Shown piece after piece: positions 8,301 through 17,425 of a DNA stretch of 64,000 nt. The DNA is from Pseudomonas sediminis (GTDB lineage Bacteria > Pseudomonadota > Gammaproteobacteria > Pseudomonadales > Pseudomonadaceae). Location: NCBI RefSeq assembly GCF_039555755.1, contig NZ_CP154631.1, forward strand, positions 930,001 to 994,000. The letters run 5' to 3'. The position numbers were made by a program, and so were the translations under genes. Below the pieces are notes generated by a model. The model was not told the DNA's origin. It ran no database searches and saw only the letters and a program-made list of their open reading frames with translations. How positions within the stretch are numbered: position 1 is the first letter of the stretch; every line of letters starts with the position of its first letter.

Positions 8301-8359
8301 GGCTAAAGGGACGATCCGGCCAAATCCGCGGCCTATCCCAAGAATGAGGCTGCGGGGTG

Positions 8360-10768
8360 TCAGAGCGGAGCAGCGCCGCCGGAAACCGTGGCTGGACGGC
8401 ACAGCACCCAGTCGTGCAGCAGCACGCGCAGCTCCTCGAACTTCACCGGTTTGGCCAGGTAATCGCTCATCCCTGCGGCCAGGCAGCGTTCGCGGTCACC
8501 GCTGTGGCTATGGGCGGTGATCGCCAGCACCGGCAGTTCGGTGCACCCCGGCAGGGCACGCAGTGCGCGGCAAGTGGCGAAGCCATCCATCACCGGCATC
8601 TGGCAATCCAGCAGCACGGCATCGACGCTTTCATTGCGTAGCAGCTCCAGCGCTTCGGCACCGTTGTCGGCGGTTCGCACACGGTAGCCCAGCTTGAGCA
8701 GCATGCCGCGGGTCACCAACTGGTTGATCGCATTGTCCTCGACGATCAGCACCGTGCACTGCTGCGCCTGGCGCTGCACCGTGCCGCTCTGCGCACGCGG
8801 CGGACGCACGATCGGCGCCGCCTGCTGCTGCGGCAACGTCAGCGGCACGTTGAGACGAAAACGGCTGCCGAATCCGGGCTGCGACTCATGACTGAGGCTG
8901 CCACCGAGCAGGTCGACCAGTTGCCGGCAGATCGCCAGGCCAATGCCCAGGCCGCCATATTTGCGGGTCATGGACCCGTCGAGCTGATGGAAGCGCTGAT
9001 ACAGATCGCCCTCATGAGCGAAGCCAATACCGCTGTCGCAGACCAGCACGCTCAGCGGCAGGTTGCCACCCACACTATCGGCACGGCCGACCTGCAGGGT
9101 CACACCGCCCTCGCTGGTGAACTTGATGGCGTTATCCAGCAGATAGCCCAGCGCCTGCGCCAGCTTGGCGGCGTCCCCCTCCAGGGTATCGGGCAGGTTG
9201 TCGTCCAGTTCCAGGGCGAAGGTCAGCCCCTTGTCCTCAGCGCGCGGCGCGTACTGGGCACGCAGACCATCGAACAGCCCGCGCAGGCTGAACGTCTCGC
9301 GCCGCGGATAGAGCTTGCCGGCCTGTAGTTCGGTGAGGGCGAGGATATCGTTGACCATGCGCATCATATCGCGTGCGGAGGTCGCGGCGGTCTTCTGGTA
9401 CTGCTCCAGCTCGATGTCCATCTTCACCGTCTGCATCAGCTCCAGCGAGCCGATCACGCCATTCATCGGCGTGCGCAGTTCGTGGGTGACGGTGGCGAGG
9501 AACTCGTCCTTGAAGCGGTTGCTGTCGGCCAACTCCTGGTTCAACGCTTCGAGCTTGCGTCCGGCTTCCTGGAGGATGCGCGTGCGCTCTTCCTTCATCG
9601 CGTTGATGCGATCAGCCAGAGCCAGCGACAGCAGGCCCACTTCAAGCGCCGAGCCGATCTGGCTGGCATACATGGTGAGAAACACGTTGGGCAGGTAGCC
9701 AAGCACCATCAGCGTGTTGACGATGCCGCCGATGAGAAAGGCGGTCCAGGCGAAGATGAAGTACCGCGCCACGCGCATACCGCGCAGCCAGGCGAGGATA
9801 CCGGCGGCGAAGATAACCACGGTGAACAGCAGGGCCAGGTAGGTGGCCAGACGCAATGCCGTGGCATAACTGATGCTCAGCGCCAGGATCATCACCCCTG
9901 CGCCGCAGGCCATAAGCAGCAGCAACAGGCGATCGACCCAGGGGCTGTGTTCGCCTGTGTGCAGGAAGCTGCGAGCGAACTGGCAGCCGAACAAGGCGGC
10001 CGATCCAATCAGAAATGGCGTCGCGGCATTGGCCCACCAGGGGTTGTTGGGCCAGAAATACTCGATGCCAGCACCGTTGACCGAGACCTGATACAGGCCG
10101 AACGAGGCGATATAAAGGATGTAATAGAGGTAGCTGGTGTCGCGCACGCTGAGGAAGATGAACAGGTTGTACACCAGCATCACCAGCAGCACGCCGTAGA
10201 TGATGCCAAGCACGTAGATACGCGCGGGCTGCTCTTCCAGATAGGCGTTGGGTGCCCACAGTGTCAGCGGCGCCTGGATCGAGCCCTGGCTTTCCAGGCG
10301 CAAATAGATGCGCTTGTTCTGGTTCGGCTCGAGATTCAGCTCGAACAGGTAGTTGTGCTGGCGGATCTGGCGGATGTCGAAAGGCAAAGAATCGCCGGTA
10401 CGCTGTGCCAGAGTGAAACCACCGGCCTCGTCGGGGAGGTAGAGCTCAAGGTGATCGAGCGGCGGATAGGCCAGTTCAAGCAGCCAGTTGCGTGGGCCCT
10501 GTGCCTGCTGCGGCAAGTAGTGCAAATCCAGCCGCAGCCAGAACACAGAGCGCGAATAGCCGGCATTGAGCACAGGCTTGTCATGCAGGCGGAAGCTGCC
10601 TTGTACAGCCGGCGAGGCGATATCGTCGATGCTGGCATCGCCACGCACGTCTTCGAACACGTACATGCTCTGTCCCAGCGGCAGGGCGCGAGTCTGCTCG
10701 TCGAAGGTAACAGCGCCCACGAGCGAAGGAAGAACGATGCTCACGATGAGCAGGAGCAGCCGGTACAT
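8360..10768 (-). CDS. 7TMR-DISM hybrid sensor histidine kinase / response regulator
   Basis: An 802-aa inner-membrane sensor. It has a signal/anchor at residues 1-20, a periplasmic 7TMR-DISM extracellular domain (25-175), seven membrane helices (about 183-385), a short coiled coil (390-420), HisKA with H429 in ATVTHELRTPMNGVIG, HATPase_c with YLLDNAIKF, DSGIGF and GGLGIGLAICRQ, and one receiver domain (672-790) with phosphoacceptor D721 in LLDCQMPVMDG. There is no Hpt domain or output domain, so it must signal through a separate partner. The layout resembles RetS/LadS-type sensors with one receiver. It stands alone, with no response regulator beside it. Confidence 0.93.
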   Translation of the reverse strand: MYRLLLLIVSIVLPSLVGAVTFDEQTRALPLGQSMYVFEDVRGDASIDDIASPAVQGSFRLHDKPVLNAGYSRSVFWLRLDLHYLPQQAQGPRNWLLELAYPPLDHLELYLPDEAGGFTLAQRTGDSLPFDIRQIRQHNYLFELNLEPNQNKRIYLRLESQGSIQAPLTLWAPNAYLEEQPARIYVLGIIYGVLLVMLVYNLFIFLSVRDTSYLYYILYIASFGLYQVSVNGAGIEYFWPNNPWWANAATPFLIGSAALFGCQFARSFLHTGEHSPWVDRLLLLLMACGAGVMILALSISYATALRLATYLALLFTVVIFAAGILAWLRGMRVARYFIFAWTAFLIGGIVNTLMVLGYLPNVFLTMYASQIGSALEVGLLSLALADRINAMKEERTRILQEAGRKLEALNQELADSNRFKDEFLATVTHELRTPMNGVIGSLELMQTVKMDIELEQYQKTAATSARDMMRMVNDILALTELQAGKLYPRRETFSLRGLFDGLRAQYAPRAEDKGLTFALELDDNLPDTLEGDAAKLAQALGYLLDNAIKFTSEGGVTLQVGRADSVGGNLPLSVLVCDSGIGFAHEGDLYQRFHQLDGSMTRKYGGLGIGLAICRQLVDLLGGSLSHESQPGFGSRFRLNVPLTLPQQQAAPIVRPPRAQSGTVQRQAQQCTVLIVEDNAINQLVTRGMLLKLGYRVRTADNGAEALELLRNESVDAVLLDCQMPVMDGFATCRALRALPGCTELPVLAITAHSHSGDRERCLAAGMSDYLAKPVKFEELRVLLHDWVLCRPATVSGGAAPL

Positions 10769-10859
10769 ACAACTCCAGAACCCTGTCGAACGACGCCCAG
10801 GCCCCCATTAGCCCATCAGATGGCGCCGCCACGCACGGCAGACTTATATTCTAATCGCT

Positions 10860-11750
10860 CTACTCTAAGGGCTGTTGGGGCGCTTTTCCAGATTCAGACG
10901 GCAGTTTAAGCAGCGCCTCACCTATCGCCTCAGCCAGGTACTGCAGGGAAAAAACCCCGCCGTAGGTCCAGGTCGAGGGCATCGCGGCGAAGCGCTGCTC
11001 GCGCACGAACGGCATTGCCTGCCACAGCGGTGAGGCGAACAACTGCGCCTCTTGGGGGAAGGGTTCGATATGCAGCACCACGCCCTGCTCGATACGCCCC
11101 AGGGTAGTGATCGGCACCTGAGTGATGCCCCAGGGGCTCGGCGGCAGGTCCAGTGCCGGCTGCAGGCCGAGCAGCGCCAGCGCATGTTGCGGCATGGAGT
11201 TGGGGCCGTTGATGAAGGCGGCGGTCGGCGACGAGAAGCGAATCACCGTGACGGCCGGCAAGTGCTCTGCGTAATGAGCCTGCAGCCGCTCACGCCATTG
11301 CGCCAACTCGGCGTCCATCGCCTGCAGCCGCTGCTCGGCCAACGCCTCGCGCCCCAAGGAGCGCGCCAGGTCGAGAAACGCCTCGCGCTGCACCTGCAGA
11401 TTGTCGTGCTGCTGACTGAAGCCCTGGTACACCTGAACCGGCGCGATACGTTCGAGCAACGGGCGAATGTCTTCCAGCACCGGTGGAATGACGATCAGCT
11501 CAGGCTGTAACTCGGCCAGCAACTCGAGGTTGGGCTCCAGGCGCGAACCGCTCGAAGGCACGCCCTCAGGCAGCGTCGGCCTGACCACCCAGGCGCGGTA
11601 GTCACCGGCATCGGCTACGGTCAGTGGCGCCACGTCGAGCATCAGCAGATGCTCGGTGGCCTCCCAACTCAGTGCTGCGACCCGTGGCGCATCACCCGCC
11701 CAGGCAGGCGTCAGCCACAGCAGCAGCAACCCGAGCAACCAACGCTTCAC
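10860..11750 (-). CDS. fhuD: Iron-siderophore ABC transporter substrate-binding protein (FhuD-like)
   Basis: A 296-aa periplasmic binding protein of the FhuD/FecB (PF01497-type) fold. The signal peptide is KRWLLGLLLLWLTPAWAG, followed by RVAALSWEATEHLLMLDVAP and the long-helix region. The start is GTG at 11750: GGAGG stands immediately upstream, and GTGA overlaps the stop of the permease gene. It would deliver ferric hydroxamate-type siderophore to the fused permease. The substrate is inferred from the whole operon. Confidence 0.88.
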   Translation of the reverse strand: MKRWLLGLLLLWLTPAWAGDAPRVAALSWEATEHLLMLDVAPLTVADAGDYRAWVVRPTLPEGVPSSGSRLEPNLELLAELQPELIVIPPVLEDIRPLLERIAPVQVYQGFSQQHDNLQVQREAFLDLARSLGREALAEQRLQAMDAELAQWRERLQAHYAEHLPAVTVIRFSSPTAAFINGPNSMPQHALALLGLQPALDLPPSPWGITQVPITTLGRIEQGVVLHIEPFPQEAQLFASPLWQAMPFVREQRFAAMPSTWTYGGVFSLQYLAEAIGEALLKLPSESGKAPQQPLE

Positions 11751-13723
11751 GCCAACCTCCCACGAATCAGCAGGTAGACGAAGTAACCGCCACACAGCAC
11801 CGAGGCGACAATGCCCACCGGAATCTGCAACGGGAAGATCAGGGTGCGGCCAACCCAGTCCGCCAGCAGCATCATCACCGCGCCCAGCGAGGCCGCCAGC
11901 AGCAGTTGCGGCAGTACCCGGCGCGCGCCGAGCATCACCGCGATATGCGGGGCCAAAAGCCCAAGAAACGCTACTGGCCCGAGCAGGCTGGTGACCAACG
12001 CACACAGCAGCGCCACCAGCACCAGCAACGCCAGACGCAAGCGCGGCACGTTCAGGCCACGGCTGGCGGCCACCCCGTCGCCGATGCCGATCAGCGTCAG
12101 GGCGCGCTGAAACAGCAGCGCCAGCGCGCCGAACAGCAGCACGCCCAGCGTCAGCATCAAGGCTTGCGCCGGTGTGGCGCGGTAGGTAGAGCCAGCCAGC
12201 CAACCGAGCAACGCGAACGAGTCACCACTGCCCTTGGCCAGCACGAACTGCAGCGCCGCGTTGAGCAGCGCGCCCAGGGAAATCCCCAGCAGCGCCATCA
12301 GCGCTGGTGAGTAGCGATGACGCCGCCCCAGCAGCATCAATACCGCCAGCACCACCAGGCTGCCGACGAAGGCCGCCAGCGGCGCGACCGCACCGAGTGC
12401 CGCACCACCGAAGATGATCAGCGCGAGCATCACCGCCAGCGTGGCCCCAGCAGAGAGCCCGAGGATATCCGGGCTGGCCAGCGGGTTACGCAGCAGGCGC
12501 TGTAGCAGCAGGCCGGAAATCGCCAGGCCAGCGCCGGCCGAAGCAGCCGTGAGCACCCGCGGCCAGCGTAGAGACCAGACCAACGCCGACGGCCACTCCA
12601 AACGCCAGCCATCGATACCACGCGCCAGGCCGAGCGCCACGGTAAGCGCCAACAATGCGAAGACCACTACCCACAGCGCACTGCGCCAACCGAAGTGCTC
12701 GGCGCCGCTCGGCAGTTGCAGGCCACGCGGATCTTCCGTAGCCAGGTGGCGGCGCGCCAGCCATAACAACACTGGCGCCCCGATCAACGCGGCAGCAGCG
12801 CCACTGGGCACCAGCTGGCCACTGAGACGATTGGCCAACAGCGCCAGGGCGTCGGTGCTGAGCAAGAGCAAGGCGCCAAGCAGCGCACTGTAGAGAAGCT
12901 CGTCTCGCGCGGTGCGGGCGCCGAGCATTTTCGCCATGTTCGGTGTGAGCAGGCCGATGAAACCGATCAGGCCGACCGCTGTGATCGACACCGAACATAG
13001 CCACAGCGCCGCCAGAAACAGCACCAGCATCACCGGCCACAACGCCAGGCCACGGCCCTGGGCAGCATCACCGCCAAGCTGCAACAGGCTCAACGGCCGC
13101 GGCGCCAGGATCAGCAACGGCAGCGCCAGCAACAACTTGGGCCACAGCCACTGCACCCAGTGCCAGTCGATCTGCGCCAGATCACCCGCACCCCAGACGA
13201 ACAGCCCCTGGGTGTACTGGTTGTTGATCAGGACCAGCCCGGCAGCCAGGGCGCCGAGCAACAGATTGATGGCCATGCCACCCAGCACCAGCGGCAGCCC
13301 GCCAATACCGCTGCGCCCGGCAATCAGCAGCACCAGGCCGACTGCCAGCAGCGCACCGAGCAGTGCCGCCCACTGCCCGTGATCGGCCACGAAGGTCGGC
13401 ACCAGCAAGGTGGCCAGCACTAGCCCGAGCCAGGCCCCGGACGAAGCGCCGATGGTCATGGGCGACACCAGACGATTTTGCGTGATCTGCTGCAGCAGGC
13501 TGCCGGACAAGCCCAGCGCAGCGCCCGTCAGCAGCGCCATGCTGAGCCTGGGTAGAGCCGACAGTTGCAGCTGCAGAAACTCGAAGCTGTGCTCGGCAGA
13601 AGCAAGCATCGCCCACAGTTCGAATGGAGCGAGATCGGCGGCCAGCCACAGGTGCAGGAGGGCCAGGGGCAGCAGCGCGAGCAGCGTCAGAAGGTGGCGT
13701 ACCGGCGCCGAGACTGCCGCCAT
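11747..13723 (-). CDS. fhuB: Fused FhuB-type iron-siderophore ABC permease
   Basis: A 658-aa protein made of two tandem FecCD permease halves (about residues 1-325 and 340-658), the arrangement known for FhuB (E. coli 660 aa). Each half has the characteristic motif pair: LPRLSMALLTGAALGLSGSL and GLIGFIGLLTPNMAKMLGAR in the first, WPRVLTAASAGAGLAISGLL and GPVAFLGLLAPHIAVMLGAR in the second. There are about 18-20 membrane helices. The fused form is typical of ferric-hydroxamate importers, which is the main reason for the fhu naming. Confidence 0.93.
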   Translation of the reverse strand: MAAVSAPVRHLLTLLALLPLALLHLWLAADLAPFELWAMLASAEHSFEFLQLQLSALPRLSMALLTGAALGLSGSLLQQITQNRLVSPMTIGASSGAWLGLVLATLLVPTFVADHGQWAALLGALLAVGLVLLIAGRSGIGGLPLVLGGMAINLLLGALAAGLVLINNQYTQGLFVWGAGDLAQIDWHWVQWLWPKLLLALPLLILAPRPLSLLQLGGDAAQGRGLALWPVMLVLFLAALWLCSVSITAVGLIGFIGLLTPNMAKMLGARTARDELLYSALLGALLLLSTDALALLANRLSGQLVPSGAAAALIGAPVLLWLARRHLATEDPRGLQLPSGAEHFGWRSALWVVVFALLALTVALGLARGIDGWRLEWPSALVWSLRWPRVLTAASAGAGLAISGLLLQRLLRNPLASPDILGLSAGATLAVMLALIIFGGAALGAVAPLAAFVGSLVVLAVLMLLGRRHRYSPALMALLGISLGALLNAALQFVLAKGSGDSFALLGWLAGSTYRATPAQALMLTLGVLLFGALALLFQRALTLIGIGDGVAASRGLNVPRLRLALLVLVALLCALVTSLLGPVAFLGLLAPHIAVMLGARRVLPQLLLAASLGAVMMLLADWVGRTLIFPLQIPVGIVASVLCGGYFVYLLIRGRLA

Positions 13724-13725
13724 GC

Positions 13726-14493
13726 TCAGGCCACCACGGCAATCTTGCGGGCGCTGCCGGGTTGTTCGATCAGTTCGATATCGATGTCGTAGAGCTGGCT
13801 GAGCAACGGCCCGCTGAGCAGCTCGCCCGGGCTGCCGTCGAAGAAGATCCGCCCCTGCTTGAGGGCGATCACACGGTCGGCGTACCGTGCGGTGAGGTTG
13901 ATGTCGTGGAGGATGGCGACGATGCCGCGTCCGCTGTCGCGATTGAGCTGGCGCAGCAGGCCCATCAGCTCGTACTGGTGCGCCAGGTCCAGCGCCGAGG
14001 TGGGCTCATCGAGCAGCAGCAGGGGCGATTGCTGGGCCAGCAGCATGGCGATCCAGGCACGCTGGCGCTCGCCACCGGAGAGGCTGTCGGCCAGATGATC
14101 GGCGTAATGGGCGACATCAGTCTGGGCCAGCGCCTGATCGACCGCCGCATGGTCCTCGGCACGCCAGCGGCCGAGCAATCCACGCCAGGGGAAGCGCCCC
14201 AGGCGCACCAGCTCACGCACGGTCAGGCCGGCGACGTCGGGCAGGTGCTGCGGCAGGAAGGCCACGCGCTGGGCAAAATCACGGGAGGAAAAACCGGCCA
14301 GGTCGCGCTCATCGAGCTGCAGCGAGCCTCGGGTCGGCTGTAACTGCCGCGCCAGCAGGTTCATCAGGGTCGACTTGCCCGAGCCGTTGTGGCCGAGGAT
14401 CACGGTGAAGCGATCACCTTCCAGATGCAGTTCGTCCACTGCCAGCGTCACCCGCTCGCCACGACGCACTTCGATATCACGCAGATTCAGCAT
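13726..14493 (-). CDS. fhuC: Iron-siderophore ABC transporter ATP-binding protein (FhuC-like)
   Basis: A 255-aa ABC ATPase. Walker A is GHNGSGKST (residues 34-42), the signature is LSGGERQR, Walker B is LLLLDEPTSALD and the H-loop is ILHDINLTARYADR. It powers the permease encoded 2 bp downstream. Its start overlaps the end of the fhuF-like gene by 7 bp, consistent with one operon transcribed fhuF-fhuC-fhuB-fhuD. Confidence 0.93.
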   Translation of the reverse strand: MLNLRDIEVRRGERVTLAVDELHLEGDRFTVILGHNGSGKSTLMNLLARQLQPTRGSLQLDERDLAGFSSRDFAQRVAFLPQHLPDVAGLTVRELVRLGRFPWRGLLGRWRAEDHAAVDQALAQTDVAHYADHLADSLSGGERQRAWIAMLLAQQSPLLLLDEPTSALDLAHQYELMGLLRQLNRDSGRGIVAILHDINLTARYADRVIALKQGRIFFDGSPGELLSGPLLSQLYDIDIELIEQPGSARKIAVVA

Positions 14494-15233
14494 GCCTGAG
14501 CCAGCTCCTCACGCAGACGCACCAGGCGCTCGTCACGACGCAATTTCGGGCAGGTGCTGCACAGCTCGCCGTCGCAACGCCGAAAATGCTGGCAACAGGC
14601 CTTGCGCTCCAGGGTCAGGCAGTCACGTCCATCCTCCAGGCGCACTTCCAGCAGGTCACTACCACCGCGTAGCCCCAATGCCTCCAGCCAGCGCGCCGAC
14701 AACCCTCGCAGTTGCTGGTTATCCAGGTTCAGTTGACGCTGCACCAGCAGCAACGCTGCCAGCACATAGTCGGCTGCCAGCCGCTGAGCCAGCTTGCCGT
14801 GGATGCTCTGCACCTGACAGAACTCAGCATGCTGGCGGCGCAGCAGGTCGGCCAGTTGGCTGCCAGCAAGGTTGATCAGCTCGTCCTCTGCAGCCCGTTG
14901 CGGGCAGTGATCGGAAAGACAGAAGCCCAGCACCACACCACTTTGAACATCCTGTCCAAGCGACGACAGACAGGGCATACGCCGCGCGAGATGCACGCCG
15001 AGCAAGATCAGGTAGATGGGTTGCCAGACCAGGTAGGTCCAACTGCGCACCGTCCAGTAATGTGGGCCAGCTTCGGGATGAGCCTGCTGCCAGTACTGAT
15101 AGAGCTCGGCGATACGCAGGTCGTTACCCTCGCGGCCGCACACCAGCAGGTCAGCGTCGGCCGCACCGATACGCCCCTGCAGCCCGGGCAGGCTGCTGGA
15201 AATCACGTCGAACAGGTGATGAAGATCGTGCAT
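14487..15233 (-). CDS. fhuF: FhuF-like siderophore-iron reductase (2Fe-2S)
   Basis: A 248-aa cytoplasmic protein ending in the FhuF cysteine cluster CCQHFRRCDGELCSTC (C-C-x10-C-x2-C type), which binds a [2Fe-2S] centre. FhuF proteins reduce Fe(III) bound to hydroxamate siderophores after import, releasing iron. The N-terminal ~200 residues match the ferric iron reductase region only loosely. It is the first gene of the import operon and sits just below a Fur-like sequence. Placement next to fhuB/fhuC strongly supports the call. Confidence 0.85.
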   Translation of the reverse strand: MHDLHHLFDVISSSLPGLQGRIGAADADLLVCGREGNDLRIAELYQYWQQAHPEAGPHYWTVRSWTYLVWQPIYLILLGVHLARRMPCLSSLGQDVQSGVVLGFCLSDHCPQRAAEDELINLAGSQLADLLRRQHAEFCQVQSIHGKLAQRLAADYVLAALLLVQRQLNLDNQQLRGLSARWLEALGLRGGSDLLEVRLEDGRDCLTLERKACCQHFRRCDGELCSTCPKLRRDERLVRLREELAQAC

Positions 15234-15270
15234 CGCGGCGAACCCGGATGATGGAAGCAGTGCGAAGGGC

Positions 15271-15312
15271 GAATTTAATCATTGATACGCATCTGCATCA
15301 AATTATCATTCG
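15271..15312. promoter_or_regulatory. Probable Fur box(es) upstream of the fhuFCBD operon
   Basis: An AT-rich island in a GC-rich background. The minus strand reads GAATGATAATTTGATGC (15296-15312), resembling the Fur consensus GATAATGATAATCATTATC, followed by a second NAT-rich stretch (GTATCAATGATTAAATTC, about 15271-15288). It lies between the fhuF start (15233) and the MFS gene stop (15324). Iron repression is the expected control. Confidence 0.55.
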
Positions 15313-15323
15313 CCACTCAAGAC

Positions 15324-16493
15324 TCACACAGTCTTGGGTTTTCGCACCAGCAACGGGAACAGCGCCGCAGTCAGCAGCAAGCCGACGGCACCGACCCAGA
15401 ACGGCATGGCCTGCCCGTAGTGGCTGACCAGCAAACCTGCGCCATAGGCCGAACCCATATTGCCCAGGCACTGGAAGATGTTGATCTTGCTGAAGTCCAC
15501 CGCGTAGTGCTCTGGCGAGCTGAGTTCGAACAGCAAGGCATCCAGGCGCACGGTGACCTGATACAGCGCCCAACCGAACAGCACCCGACCGAGCAGAATC
15601 AGCCACTGATCGCCGAAACCCTGAATGAAAGTGGCTGCCGCGCCCAGCAGCAGACCGGCAAGAATGCCATCACGGGTGCTGCCCTGCTGGGTCGCGCGGC
15701 GCCCCCACCACAGCGCCAACACGGCCACGGCGCCGGGCAGCGCATAGACGAAGCCGGCCGCCATCTCGCTGTTCCAGTGCGCCACCTGCTGCCAATAGAC
15801 GGCAAAGAACGGCCGGGTCACGTAACCCACGAAATAGAACAGCAGCATCACCAGGCACAGGCGGTAGATCGCCGGCAGGCTGCGCGACTCGTTCTTCACC
15901 GGCGCCTCGTCGCTTGCCGGCTGCTCGCCTGGTGCCGGCAGGTAGCCACGCACCAGGTGCATGCAGATGGCCATCTGGATGAAGTCGCCAGCAGCCATTA
16001 CCAAGAACACGTCGCCAATGTTCATGATCTGCAGGATCAGGCCGCCCAGCGCGGCACCGAGAATGGCGCCGAAGTGCACCACCACCGACAACGTGCCGAT
16101 GGTCTGGGTGTGGTTGTCCTGCTGCTGCAGGCTCATCACGTAGGGATACATCAGCAGGTAGCTGCCCTTGAACACCACCATCAGCAGCGACACCACCCAG
16201 AACAGCGGCAGCGAGTCGATGAAATAGCAGGCTGCGGTCAGGCTGCCGGCCATCAATTGCGCGCTGATCAGAATGCGCACCGGGTGCACGCGCTTGGCCA
16301 GGCGCGCCCAGAGCGGGAACACCGACATGACTACCAGGCTGACCACCGCCAGATAAAGGCCGACATGCTGCTCCGGCGGGTTATCGAAACGCTCGGCGAA
16401 ATACTGCGGGTAAAAAGGAATGATCAGGTTATCGGTGATCACCGCCAGGGCGGTCATCATGATCAGGCAGGTACGCAGCGTCATTGGAGGCAT
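15324..16493 (-). CDS. MFS transporter, possibly siderophore-related
   Basis: A 389-aa, 12-helix major facilitator. The N-terminal half has LRTCLIMMTALAVITDNLII and the cytoplasmic loop FPLWARLAKRVHPVRI (MFS loop 2-3 motif). A hydrophilic linker at about residues 190-210 (PAPGEQPASDEAPVKNESRS) separates the halves. It lies on the same strand as fhuF, 90 bp upstream of it across the Fur-like site. That position suggests siderophore export or uptake across the inner membrane, but no siderophore synthesis genes are present and other substrates are possible. Confidence 0.8.
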   Translation of the reverse strand: MPPMTLRTCLIMMTALAVITDNLIIPFYPQYFAERFDNPPEQHVGLYLAVVSLVVMSVFPLWARLAKRVHPVRILISAQLMAGSLTAACYFIDSLPLFWVVSLLMVVFKGSYLLMYPYVMSLQQQDNHTQTIGTLSVVVHFGAILGAALGGLILQIMNIGDVFLVMAAGDFIQMAICMHLVRGYLPAPGEQPASDEAPVKNESRSLPAIYRLCLVMLLFYFVGYVTRPFFAVYWQQVAHWNSEMAAGFVYALPGAVAVLALWWGRRATQQGSTRDGILAGLLLGAAATFIQGFGDQWLILLGRVLFGWALYQVTVRLDALLFELSSPEHYAVDFSKINIFQCLGNMGSAYGAGLLVSHYGQAMPFWVGAVGLLLTAALFPLLVRKPKTV

Positions 16494-16627
16494 TCGGGCA
16501 AGGCGGCAGGGGCGCGCATGATGCCACTTCCAGACCAGCTAATGCCAATACAGACGAGAATCAGAAAGGCTAGCAACTGGCATGGCGTGCAGCGATTTCA
16601 GGCCTGTTAGTGATAAGCTCGCGCACC

Positions 16628-17425
16628 ATGAAAACGCCAAACTCCCGCCCCGTAGTGCTCTGTATGTCCGGTCACGACCCCAGTGGTGGTGCCGGCCTGC
16701 AGGCTGATATCGAAGCCCTGCTGGCTCAAGGCTGCCACGCCGCCCCGACGGTGACCGCCCTGACCGTGCAGGATACCGTCAACGTCTCTGACTTCCGTGT
16801 GCTCGACCGCGACTGGGTACTGGCCCAGGCCCGTGCAGTGATCGCCGACATGCCGGTCGCCGCCGTCAAGCTGGGCATGCTCGGCTCGGTAGAGATGGTC
16901 GAGAACGTGCTCGAAGTGATGAGCCAGTTGCCCGGTGTACCGCTGGTCTGCGATCCGGTGCTGCGCGCCGGCGGCGGTGGTTCGCTGGGCAAGGATGACG
17001 TGGGCTATGCCATGCGTGAACGCCTGTTCGCCGTGTCCACCATCGCCACGCCGAACCTGCCGGAAGCGCGCATCCTCGCCGAACTGCCGGAAGGCAGCGC
17101 CGACGAATGCGCCGAGAAACTGCTGCCCTTCATCGAGCATCTGCTGATCACCGGCGGCCACGGCGATGAGGCCGAAGTGCACAACCGCCTGTACAGCCGC
17201 GATGGAAGTCGCCACACCTTTACCTGCGCACGCCTGCCCGGCAGCTACCACGGCTCCGGCTGCACCCTGGCCAGCACCCTGGCCGGGCGCCTGGCCCTCG
17301 GCCAGGAACTGGTCAGCGCGGTGAAGAGCGCCCTCGATTACACCTGGTGCACCCTGCGTGACGCCGAGCAACCCGGTCACGGCCAGTACGTGCCACGCCG
17401 TCTGCCACTGGATTACGGCCAATGA
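16628..17425 (+). CDS. thiD: Hydroxymethylpyrimidine/phosphomethylpyrimidine kinase
   Basis: A 265-aa ribokinase-fold enzyme that phosphorylates HMP and HMP-P in thiamin synthesis. Motifs are [18 protein letters not shown] (N-terminal substrate loop), [27 protein letters not shown] and the anion hole [12 protein letters not shown] with the catalytic Cys. The ATG at 16628 gives the usual Pseudomonas length; the frame extends six codons upstream with no better signal. The stop overlaps the thiE start as ATGA. Confidence 0.96.
   Translation: MKTPNSRPVVLCMSGHDPSGGAGLQADIEALLAQGCHAAPTVTALTVQDTVNVSDFRVLDRDWVLAQARAVIADMPVAAVKLGMLGSVEMVENVLEVMSQLPGVPLVCDPVLRAGGGGSLGKDDVGYAMRERLFAVSTIATPNLPEARILAELPEGSADECAEKLLPFIEHLLITGGHGDEAEVHNRLYSRDGSRHTFTCARLPGSYHGSGCTLASTLAGRLALGQELVSAVKSALDYTWCTLRDAEQPGHGQYVPRRLPLDYGQ

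Noticed and set aside
8299..8520. Small plus-strand frame starting in the right arm of the tetR palindrome
   Set aside because: The ATG exists only because the palindrome mirrors the tetR start; the frame runs antisense into the hybrid kinase and is Arg/Pro-rich.
10860..12203. A longer start for the FhuD-like protein, fused in frame with upstream sequence
   Set aside because: The extra 150 codons are an out-of-frame reading of fhuB; the GTG at 11750 has GGAGG and begins a signal peptide.
11052..13802. Many Gln/Arg-rich plus-strand frames over the fhu genes
   Set aside because: They are complements of Leu/Ala-rich permease helices and have no independent support.
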